Source of the DNA: Colius striatus
Taxonomy: Eukaryota; Chordata; Aves; Coliiformes; Coliidae
DNA: 64,000 nt
Direction: 5' to 3'
NCBI RefSeq assembly: GCF_028858725.1
Contig: NC_084771.1
Span: forward strand, 6,538,915 to 6,602,914
Shown: piece after piece, positions 53,606-64,000 of the stretch
How the letters are laid out: the number at the start of each line of letters is the position of its first letter
Numbering within the stretch: position 1 is the first letter of the stretch
The notes under the pieces: generated by a model
Database searches by the model: none
What the model was told of the DNA's origin: nothing
Seen by the model: only the letters and a program-made list of their open reading frames with translations
Translations under genes and position numbers: made by a program

Positions 53606-56600
53606 AGAGAGTACATTTGGCTTTTTTCATGAAAATACCAGTAAAAAGAACACATTCCTACAAAACAGCTGAAGCCTTCCCAGCAGAAAATTCCTTTTCA
53701 CTTGCTGACCAGTGCTGCTAACTTGTGTTGCCTTCAGAGTCAGCATGAAATGGGTATAGCTCCCCATCCTTTCATGTTCCCAGTGCTCCCCACAGTGGAA
53801 GGATGAGGAGTTGCTTGTCACTAGGAAACCAACACAGCTTCACACAGTGTAAAAGTGGTCTGTTCTTAGCAATACAGCTTTGCCAAAGCAGATGAGAGTC
53901 CCTTCCCTCGTCAGGACCACACTCTTTCTCTTGTGGAGCCTCTTAGCCGCAGATTTCCCAAGCAAGAGGAGCACTGCAAGGAGTTCTGCTTTATTGAGCA
54001 ATAAGGGAAAAGCATTGCTGCCTGCTGATGTTTTCTACCACAAGAGCAGTTTGTGGAACAGTTCCCTGATGACTCCAGTGCAGCCCAATAAAGGAATGAC
54101 CTGCTCCTTTGGCTCTGCTGGAGGGATGGTAACTGTAGCCTCTGATCAGCACCCTCAATGATCATCACGCTATTAAACTTGTGCTCGCTGAAATGCCCTT
54201 TCCAGATATTTCTGCCTTTCTGTGTTTCTGTGCCATTGTAGCACTGCTCTCCTGGATATATTTAGATCTGATATCCTTGTACTTGTTTGAAAAAAGTTTT
54301 CATTCAGATGCCACAAAGCTTGCAAATAAGTGATGGAAAATCCTTGATGACTGAATGATGGGAGAGGCAAGGAGGATGCTATCCACTTGCTGTGGCCAGA
54401 CTGCTTGTAGCCACTCTCATGCTACCACATGTTGGACAAGCTTGTTTTCAGCCTAAATGTTGTGCCTAAAAAAGCAGCTGCTTGCAATAAGGATAAATCC
54501 TTTCTGTTTAACACTCTGAGTATTCTTCTTTCAGCCTTTCACCCTTGCCTGCAAAGGACAGCTGGTAAGAAGTGGCTCTCATTCCTTGCTAAAGGCCTTA
54601 ATTGCAGCCACCCTCCCTCCTGGCTGCTAAACTGCAGTCATTGTCCAGTGGAGTGGCTTTTGCCATTATTTGAGGAGTCTTGAATGATGTAGTGAGGCTA
54701 ACTTTAATCTACTGCTTTCCTGGGCTTCTTTGCAACAATCTCCATCTCACCGTTCATTTGGGAGCAAAATACAAAGTGAATATCTTTCCCTCCTGAATGT
54801 CTGCCTGGCCCTCTGTTCCCTCTGCCTTAGTGTTAAGAGTCATGTCCATATCTGTTTATGTGGTTCTTGGCAGCCAGCGTGGTTTCACAGAGTAGAACAG
54901 GTTGTAGTTTTAGGCTCTTGCTTTTCTCCTGTTACAAAGCTTGTGGCAGAGTGTACCATTCTCTCCCTTTTCACAGTGCTGCCTTGGAGGTATATTTAAT
55001 TATAATAAATAGAGTGCATGGGTCTTTTAATCTTCAAAGTGCTTCCCAAAGATGAGCTAATTACTCCACACAACTTAACAGTGGGTAAACCCTTACAATT
55101 TGTCATTGAGATTACTAAAGAGAGGAAAGCCTTGACTACTCATTCTGCAAAGCGTTTGAGATCATACTTCAATTGTAAGTATGTTTGTGAGTGAAGCTTA
55201 TGTCTAAGTGGGTTTAAGATCCCAGCTACCTGCTTGGGGCAAAAGCTTCCTTTTTATTCTAGACCAGGATAGACCCATGCTGGAGGATAGTGAATGTGTG
55301 AGTATTACTGGGATGCTCTTTCCCTCACAGTCCTGATTAGCTGTCTCAGGTAATAACATCAGTGGTAACAGCGTTGAGGACGTACCACCAGTGGCTTTAA
55401 TGCAGTTTGTATTGACTTGTCACTGACCACGGATAAGCACTTGAGTAACTTAAAGTGGTGAAGTCACATCTTCTTTGTTCATGTTCCTTCCACTAATCGC
55501 ATGTAAATTACACTTGCAGCACATGCAGGGTGGTTTGTTTTGTTTGGTTTTGGATTGTTTTGTTTTCTGGAAAGTTTTCCTGCTTTTGTGTTTTTGAGCT
55601 TTATAAGCTGGAGATCTGCAATTTCTAAATGCACTGAACATGGTGCTCTGGGAAAGGCTTCCTGCATCCTAGTAGCTTTGCAAACTGACTGTCTCAGGCT
55701 TTTTGCTTTTCCATTTGGGAGATTTCATGCCATGATTTAAAGCTGACAGTGTTGCTGATGTTGCATGAATGAAGAGAAAGGGACAATAAAAATAAAGCTA
55801 TTTTATTTTGCTATCCTCTCCCTTCCTGCCATATTCATGTCTAGATTTGGCAGGATGAGACAAGAAAGAAGTGGGGAGACACAGCAGGAAAAGGAAGAAC
55901 ACAGTTGCATCAGCCAAGCCTCCATTACCTCCGTCATCTGGAACAAGTGCAGTCTCGTTCTCTACCTTCCAGATACTTTTTTACATCTTCCTCCACTCCA
56001 TATGAGCAAGCTGGAAAGGACAGGAGATCTAATATTTATGCTGTGCATCCCTGGTCCAAGCAGTGCTTGAAACCCAGCCCAAATCCAGCACCTTCCCTCA
56101 CCTCTGACTGAAACCTGATAGTCTCTGAGTACAGCCTGTCAGTGGCACAGTCTCTGAGTAAAGTTCACTTGCATCCTTTCTCTGATTCAAGCCCTGAAGG
56201 TATGTCCTTCTCCTTGAAGTCCCTCAGCCTGTGCCATGTATTTTCATACAGGCCATAGTTTCCCCAACCACGGAGAAATTCAGAGGCAAAACTTTGCTGG
56301 GGAGATGTCTTCTGTGACTCATCTGTGCTAGGGAGGGGAGGGTTCCTTTTTTTGCTTCTGTAGCTTGGAGAGGTACATCCTCTAGTGCCTCAGCTGGCCA
56401 AGATTCTGACTTGTGCCTGAGCTGCTGTACTAACACAGTGTGTGCTTGGGGCCAGGCAGGGGCATTGTGCTCCGTGTGAGTGATTTGAGGGGAACCATCC
56501 TTCTAAAATATGGCTTTCTGCTTCCCTCCCCCACTTTTCTTTTTCCTCCTTCAGTGTTGTCACCTTGCAGTATTTTAATCAGAGGAAGTAGATACATCAA

Positions 56601-59600
56601 GGAAGTCAATGGCAGGGGCGAGGTGGGCGGGGGGAGCGGAGAGGAAGAGGAGGAAAATCACATCACAGCCCAGTCTGCCAGTGTAAACACTTGATGATTT
56701 CCTGTTATTGTAGCCTAAAATGTACCATGACATCATTTGTGGGCCTCCCAGAATCACCCAGGAGAAGGAAAAGCCAGCTTTCACAGCCCTCCCCCAGTGT
56801 GAATCCATGAGATTCAGTCCCTATAAGGCAGTGGAGCTCTGCAAGCAGCAAAGATAGAATTTCGAAAGCTTTCTTGTTCTTGGCAACCTGGAGATTTCAC
56901 AAACAGGAAAAACTGCTTTTACTTTTCCTAAAGGGGAAACGTTTATGCCTCACGAAACATTGATGCCTTGAACCATGGTAACTTTAGAATCAGAGAGGAA
57001 ATATAGGAAAAGCTCTTAGCTGAGGACAAGCATAGAAGAGCCCCTCACCAAAATCACATCAGTTCATCATTCCCAGACATCCACTTTTTTTATAGTACTG
57101 ACTTTTATTCCAAGTCACTCTATAAAGAAAGTAGTTAGGTCAAAAGCTGTTTTATAAAACAGTCCAACATGGAATGAATTTGATAATTTTGAAAGATTAA
57201 AGTAGTCCTCAGTATAGCAGAGATTGCCAGTGAAATGTTCTTCTTCCTCTCCTGAACATTAAATCAATAGAGGTGTTTACTCAGAACGTGAAGAGCCAAG
57301 CTCATCCAAGCCTCTATACACAACCTACCTGGGAATTTGACCCAACAGGTCAGATTTGTATCTCAATTACAGTTAATCCTGAATTACTGCACTCAACCTG
57401 TACCACTATAAGGAAGAACAGAATTGAGTTCACACACATGGGCTCCTATAACTTTTCTGAGAGAGATAATAACTAGACTGATTCCACACCACACCCTTCA
57501 GCTATGATCAGTTTGGGCAGCCTTTCAGATCACAGTGGGATATCTGCAAAATTTGGTTTTTTCCTAAGCAAAGTAATGAACCTCATAAATTCACTGCTGT
57601 ACTTGTAATCACTTAGACTCATATTCTCTCTTGCACGCCTGCCACCTACTTGGCAAACATCAGTAATTATAGTGTACCAGGAGAAATTAGTGTTTTCATG
57701 TTATATGTAAGGAAACTGAGGCACTGAGATTACTACTTTATGGAAGAGAATGTATTCACTTAATGTGGGCTTAAAGCAATCCTGTACCTTCAAATAGCAT
57801 CAGAAAACTAGATTTGTCTTACCATAAAGTAAACTTGAAAAGGCAGCCTACAGAAGCGTGATACAAGCATGTCTACTAAAGAAAGCACGCTTAGGACTGG
57901 CATTAACAAGAAACAGAATGGTCTTGCAGTCTACTTGACAAAAAATTATGACCATTATTAATAAGCTGTTCATTCCCAGTGCTTCAGGGTGCAGCACTAG
58001 GAACTGAAAATTATGCAGAGATATGGCAGGACCCTGCATCTAATGAAACTGAGGGCTAGATTCTGACAACAGTGTCAGAAATTCTCTATATTTATGCCCA
58101 ACTCTGCTGTGTGCAAGGCACCAAGACAGCGAATTGCTTGGATAACATTGATAGCTGTGGGGTGTATAGGCTTTGATTAACTTCTGTTTTTCGGTATCTT
58201 ATCAGAGTGCTGAGGTTGTCATGTGGGCTTGACAATGGAGGACAGGAGTTCCTTCTTCTAAGCATTGAACTTGCCAGACCTAGTGTGCAGGTATTCTGTG
58301 TCTGGGAATTTTGCTGAGTCGTACAAAACCACATGTCCTGCTAAGTGACCGGGAGCCAGCAGCCGCACCGAGTAGCTGGTGATGGATGATTGCAGCTCTC
58401 TCTGTGTGGGTAGTTGTGGAGTTTTGTGTGGTGTGAATGTTCACCTAAGATGCTGTCTTGAATGTTTCTAGGATATTGATCCTTGTTTGTGCAGGGAAAA
58501 GCTCGAGTCCTGTGCTGAGTCTCTCTCATTTCATTCCCAAAGCACAGGAATGACTGGCCTACATGAGACTGCTCTTCATGCTTACACACTGCAGGCTGCT
58601 TCTGTTCTCTGCAGGGCAAGTTAGCATCAGATGATTTTTTAAAATAGCTAGCTTTTGATGCTAAATATTTCCCATTTTGGGTTTGTTGCATGATATGATG
58701 CTATGTTTCCTAGGTACGACAAAGATAAAAATGGCACAGTATTGTGATGTAATATGATTGGGATTTGTGAGAATACTTTATCTCTTATGACAAATGTGAA
58801 GTGGTGTAGAGAGAAAGCTAGTAAAGATGACAAGGTAGAAATGATAGCAGTGTAAGTTAGGATGAGTGAGGGAGAGCAGCAAAGTGAGCTTGATTCCTAC
58901 TGATTTGTACAGGATTATCTCTGCTAATAGCCTGGGTGAATCGTCCTGTAAAGCTTGAATCCATTTATTGTGGAAAGCCAAGTAAAAACAAAGTGGAAGA
59001 TAATCTGAAAGGGCAGTCATTTATCAGGGCAGTAAATCCCTGTTTAAGCATCTAAGGACCAGAAGTCAGTCCAGAGATGGCCGTTTCTTCTGGTTCAAAC
59101 TTACTAAAAAAACATTACTGAATGTTTTCATCCCAGGAAGATGGGCCAAGCATCACCTGTTCATGCCCCTATAGATTCGTGCCAGATCAAATCTCATCTC
59201 TGCTGAAGTGTGCTAGCATTAAATGTAAAGTCAGCAAAACTCAAAATGACCTAGTGGATCAGGCAGAAATGTCCTTGCCTGCTCCAGTTTACTGTCAGTG
59301 ATCTAGAACTGTGTGGGTCCAGTATGAATGTTGTAGAAACATAAGCTGTGTGAAAGGAAATATTATAAAAATAAACAAATACCTCATTTGTGTTTCGTTG
59401 GTTGATTTCCTCCAAATATTGTAAAATGGAAAGTGCAAGAAAATGCAACTGAAGAAAAACTGGCACGCTTTGCCTATCTGGCTTTGCAAATCTGAAAGTG
59501 GTAGCTAGTATTTCATGTACTTTTTTTCCCTGGAGGATCAAGGCTTCTAGTAAAAGTCATTATTGCAGTGTAGGAGATATAGCGATTGAGACATGGAAAG

Positions 59601-61829
59601 GACAGATGGCTTCTTCAGATGAGTGCAGAGCTTGGATCAATACTCAGAGTGGTGCTCAGCACCTGGAATTTGCCACCATTCAGGAAGGACCACGTAGTTA
59701 ACAGTGAAAAAAGGGAATGTGGCTCTGAAAATGATGACTAAAAATCCATTCGACTGAACATCACACAAACCAGAGGACTTAGACCATGTTTACGAAGCTT
59801 GAGCTGAACTTCTCCAGACAGCATCGCTGGTTTGACCTTATTAAAGACTGCAAAATGGAACTACAAAACATTCCCAAGCAAAGATGTTTCATCACCTATC
59901 TGCTCAGAAAGAGGGAAAATTGCTAAAGGCTGCCTAAGCCTGTTCTGTAATTTTATACCTCTCTATTGTACATTCACTAAAAGAGCCCAGTAGGCTGACT
60001 TCTTGAGTCTCTATTTTTCCCATTTGTAGCAGGAACCAGGAAATTTTCTCCATATTTTGTTCTTAGTGAATGCCACTGAATGGTATGAGAGACAGTAAAA
60101 AAAGGGTCCCTTGATATCTGTGTCACTGTCTGTATAGAGTGGCTGTTAGGCTCACATCTAACATCCTTGGATCTAAACCTGGCACTGTGGGTGCTTTCTA
60201 TCATTTGTTAAAATCATGAGCAAATACCTTTTTTATTTGAGTCTCTTCCGTCCATATACATTTCTGTAGGAAACAAGTGGAACCCTTTCATGGAACAGTC
60301 TTGTTTGACTTAGACTAAGAAAGTATTAATGTAAAAATGAGTCAGAAAATGAAGAAAACTCTGTAAAATAGGCTCTTAGGGGTCCTGTGACATTTCTGTA
60401 GAAAAGTTACAGCAATTTACATCAATCCAATTATACTGATGGGTTTTCTTCCTTTGTAGATATAGCATAGAAATTCCAGTTTGGGTGAAAGCTGCATATT
60501 CAGATGAAGCAGACAAAGCTCACAGACCCCATTGCCAGGAGGGCACAGGAATAATTTTACTTACTCCCAGTTTACTCTGGGATAAGGCAAGGCCTTGTCT
60601 ATTAAAAATTTCATTTTTCTTTTTTATAGGGTGAGAACTATTCTGGATTTCCACTTTCTCACATGGTGAAGAAGCATAACATTGAAAAGGAAATCAACAC
60701 ATTTTATAAGCCTCTAGTTTAAAAATTATGTTATATCACATTTAATTTTACAACAATATTACTCATTGGGGAAAAAAGAAACTTCCTTTCTGCAGACTGT
60801 GAGGTTTTAATTATGGATATTTACAAGGCACTTTGAGATCTTTTGAATAAACCGAAATGTTTAAAGACACACAAAGTGTTACTATGACTCTGATGTCAAT
60901 TCCCAACATATCTCAGTTTAATAGTAATTCCAGTAGAATCCTGTAATCAAATTAAACAGTTTACTCAGGAGGAGCCTGTGCTGAACTCCCTAGTAGAGTT
61001 TGGCTTGGTCTCTTCCTATTTTATATCTGAATTTATGTGTTCTCATATTAACGCAATCTTCATGTAGTCAACATGTTGGGAAAGAACAGCAGGTATGGAG
61101 AATAGTTAGTCTGTGTGGTCTTTCCTCAACCAAGACAGCTTAAAGATGGAAAATATTTAGCAGATTTGACAGGAAGAGATAAATTCAAGGTTTCTACTTT
61201 CCCTAAAATAAAATAAATATAAAAAAAAAGAGGAATACTTAATTTTCTTCTTCTGAACAGAAGTTGTTAACTTTTTTTTTCCCTGGGAGAAAATAGGCCT
61301 TGAGTCACTGTTTGACCGTTATGTTCCAAGTCCCAAGTGAGATGAGAAGGCTCCTCTAAATTCCATGAAAATGCTGGACCTTGATTCCCTCCCTCAGTGG
61401 ATCCAAAACACAGATGGCACAGGAAGCTCTGGCAAGTGGTCTGCAGCTGCTGTTTGAACTGTTTCCATCCATGAATTCGATTGCTCATTTATATTATGAT
61501 GGTGGCTTTGAGAGGGCTTGAAGGCTACAGGTGGGCCTGCCAAATTTCAGGGAACCACAGCCCCTTGTGCTTTTTAGTTACACAGAAGGCTGTGAACACC
61601 TCATACATGAGGCGTGCCTACTGAATGCTGAGTACAGCTGAGGAGGCTGTTGGCTGCTCACCATCCCTGTGCTGCACCCCAAGTGAGCGTGACACAGGCT
61701 TAATGACAGACATCCATCCCGTCAGCGCTGTGGTCTTACTTCGTGCCCTGTGATCGCCCACAAAATATTATTTTTAAAAAAAAAGCTTTTATCAAGGACC
61801 AGAAGGCCCAGTGACGCCTGCCACGCAAA

Positions 61830-62780
61830 TCAACTTCAGCGTCCCCTGCTTTCTCGACTTTTTTGGCACCCCGCTACAGGGGCGCAGGAAGCCCTCCGCC
61901 CTTTGCCCGGCGTTTGAGGGACAAAGGGGCTTTGCCGCTGACTGCGAGGCCGCTCCCTTTGCCGACCGCGTCGCAGGGCACCGCTCCGCATGGCCGCGCC
62001 GGGCTACCGTGCCGCGCCCCACTGAGGAAGCCGGGGGCGCGGCGCTGCAGCTCCAGCCCGGCCGGAACGCTGCCGCAGCTGGGCCCGGGCCTGGGCCTGG
62101 GCCGGGGCCGGGCGGGGCAGGGGGCGGTCCCGGGGCCGGGCGGGGCTTGCGCCGGGGCGGGCGGACGAGAGGCGCGGCGCGGAGTCCCGTTAGAAGCAGC
62201 GCGGAGCCCGTGAAGAGCTTGACTGGCGTAGGAGGAGCGAGCCGTCGTGCCCAGTCCGCCGGGAAGATGCCGAAAACGGTGAGTGGCAGCGGCGGGCGCG
62301 GAGCGGAGCAGGGGCCCCGCCGCGGGGCGGCTGTCGGGCGGGGGCGCGGGGCCGGGCCGGGCAGGGCAGGGTGGCGGCGACGGCGGCGACGCCCGGGCCT
62401 CACGGCGGGAGAGGACGGCGGAGCCCCGGAGCGCCCCGCCGGCCTGGCCTGGCCTGGCCCGGGGGATGAGGGGGCTCTTCCCGCCGGGGCTCGCCGGCGT
62501 GGGGGCCGGGAGGCGCTGGCGGGAGGAAGCGGCCGCCCCAGAAGGAGAGAGGCGAGTGGGAAGGCGCGACTCCTGGGGAGCGCGGCAGGGGTCGGGCGGG
62601 AGCGGAGCCGCCCGTGTCTCCATCTTGTACTCCTCTCCCCTGCCGCTCCCTGCCCCGCCGCAGCTCCGCCGGCCGGGGTACTGCGCCGGGCGTGGGGCCG
62701 CTGCAGCGCTGCGCTCGGCTGGGCCGCGGCGACCAGCGCCCTTGGAGGCCGCCCCGCTCAAAAATGTCTGTCGGAGCTGT
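61830..62780 (+). promoter_or_regulatory. MSN: CpG island, MSN promoter
   Basis: Dense CpG from about 61830 to 62780 around the moesin start codon. Upstream of the ATG a G-rich array (about 62078-62160; repeats of GGGCCTGGGCC and GGGCCGGGCGGGGC) holds many potential Sp1 sites and could form G-quadruplexes. No TATA box seen. The long open frames on both strands are GC-driven shadows. Confidence 0.8.
62267..62278 (+). CDS. MSN: MSN (moesin) coding exon 1, partial gene
   Basis: ATG CCG AAA ACG then GTGAGTGG: the exon codes for only Met-Pro-Lys-Thr before a strong donor. Moesin begins MPKT, and ezrin and radixin begin MPKP, so the fourth residue points to moesin; the position after LAS1L agrees with human Xq12. 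Moesin links plasma-membrane proteins to cortical actin through an N-terminal FERM and a C-terminal actin-binding domain; none of that is in the window. The call rests on four codons, the splice donor, the CpG island and synteny. Confidence 0.85.
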
Positions 62781-64000
62781 GTCAGCCGCCCGGCCCGGGG
62801 AGGCGGGCGAGATAGAGCTTTCTGTAGTCTGACGGGGAATTAATTAATTGTATGGCCGCCTCTCACGTGCTTTGTGAAGAGAAGCTGAGGTTTTCACAAC
62901 TTGCAATTAGTCGGTTTGAGTTGCTAGGGAGCCTTGTCCCAGCTTGATTCGAGGTATTTCTTGGCTGGAGAGATATTAGTACTTCACAAAGTCTGGTCAA
63001 GTCTGTACTTGACTCTCCCTCTTGCAGCAGGAATTCAGTGACTAATGAGAGCGTGGGGTTTTTCCATTTCTGCTGGTTGAAGTAAAGGAATTGGTCCTAA
63101 CCCTTCATTGATAAAACAGGAAGGAGCAGGGTGGAAGGCTCTGGATGTTTCTTCACTAGCAGTGCTCTGAAATGGCCTAGGAACATCTCATGTTTAAGCT
63201 AAGAGTCTGTTGTTTACAAAAAGGAGAGGAAAAAAAAAACCTAAACAAACCCACGTACCTATGCAAGTGGAAGTTGAAACAGAATACACCCCGATTAATA
63301 TTTTTTGTAGTTTGGTTTTATTGCTTTAAAACAGATGTTAAATGCTTGTTTGCTTTTCCTGCTGTCTTAAATGCCAGCTCTCTGAGACAATAGTTGGATA
63401 TTTTTTTTTTCAATATCGACATCTTTAAATGGCTTGAGTTTGATATCCTTTCAGGTTAGGAAAGTGATTTCTGAAGCTTTAGAAAGGCTCTTCAAACATC
63501 AACAGTAATTAGTGAAGAATTACTTCCTTAAAAAAAAAGTAGGCAGCAAGTTCAGTACGACTAACAGAAATAGCTCATAGTAGTAGTTGGAAGACTTCTG
63601 TGTAAAATGCAGTTGAGATGTTTTAGCCATAATTTACAGCTGTGATAGGTAATTTTTAGTGTGAATCAGCAAAGAAGTCCAACATGTTACAGAGGTGCTT
63701 ATGAAGCAGGATTCTCCCCGACGGCCTCAATCCCAGCCTTACAGCACTGCGCTTGCAACAAGGAGGTCCTTGCAGCCTATGTATCTGCAGACACACCCTG
63801 GGCTGGATTCAGTCTGCTGCTTTCTGTTTCTAACAGAGCAGTTCTGCTTTTGGAGCTTTTGAAGACTGTAACAGATAAAGAAGTGCAAGCATCTTGCTGC
63901 CACGCTGTGCATTGTGCACCGCAGATTCCGCTGAAAGTGGTTCAAATGCTTGTGCCTTTTGAGGTGCAGAGCTGCAGGCCTCCTGCTCTATCAGCCTCCA
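62279..64000 (+). other. MSN: MSN intron 1 (start)
   Basis: The first intron opens at the donor and runs past the end of the window. Its first 500 bp are still CpG island; the rest is ordinary AT-rich DNA with short A and T runs. No further exon recognised. Confidence 0.7.

Larger units (their letters stand above)
50600..61800. other. intergenic region between the Kv3-like gene and MSN
   Basis: About 11 kb with no recognised coding exon on either strand. It holds an LTR-like patch at about 51934-52440, two CR1 ends near 53.2 and 53.5 kb, and otherwise unremarkable AT-rich DNA. The purine-rich, GC-richer patch at about 56610-56660 (GGGGCGAGGTGGGCGGGGGG) may be a Sp-type regulatory spot. The small open frames here show no homology I recognise. 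Confidence 0.5.

Noticed and set aside
61792-62843. Open frames of up to 334 codons around the MSN start
   Set aside because: CpG-island shadows; the only supported coding piece is the four-codon exon 62267-62278.
62279-64000. mir-223 hairpin, which lies beyond MSN in human
   Set aside because: No mir-223-like sequence is seen; it would be expected after the end of MSN, outside the window.

Overview
The window is vertebrate nuclear DNA from a bird. Several CR1 LINE fragments carry the avian-type 3' end (ACCATTCTATGATTCTAT), introns are compact, promoters lie in CpG islands, and the gene order matches the block on human Xq11.2-q12, which sits on an autosome in birds. I read gene models from splice signals, reading-frame phase and recalled human protein sequences. 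No database search was run.

Layout, left to right. (1) Coding exon 1 of ZC4H2, minus strand, at 198-250; the rest of the gene lies off the left edge. (2) A divergent intergenic stretch with a faint LTR-like repeat and a worn CR1, leading into a CpG island at about 3.77-4.72 kb that is the likely ZC3H12B promoter. (3) ZC3H12B, plus strand: a presumed non-coding first exon in the island, a 12-kb intron carrying a rearranged CR1, then five coding exons from 16339 to 21061 (837 aa, complete) and a long 3' UTR. (4) LAS1L, minus strand, convergent with ZC3H12B: 13 coding exons from 44734 down to 28503 (623 aa, complete), with its own CpG-island promoter and several CR1 pieces in its introns. (5) A two-exon voltage-gated potassium channel gene of Kv3/Shaw type, plus strand, 48642-50548 (431 aa, complete). 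It has an unusual voltage sensor, and I know of no counterpart at this place in mammals. (6) About 11 kb of mostly featureless intergenic DNA with repeat remnants. (7) The CpG island and first coding exon (Met-Pro-Lys-Thr) of moesin, MSN, plus strand, whose first intron runs off the right edge.

The genes do not form an operon-like unit. Their roles are zinc-finger developmental factor (ZC4H2), PIN-domain mRNA endonuclease (ZC3H12B), ITS2 pre-rRNA nuclease subunit (LAS1L), K+ channel, and membrane-actin linker (MSN). What is kept is the ancient order and orientation ZC4H2(-), ZC3H12B(+), LAS1L(-), MSN(+), with the Kv3-like gene as the extra member. That channel gene is the most interesting item in the window. 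I found no convincing RNA gene, CRISPR array or intact transposon.
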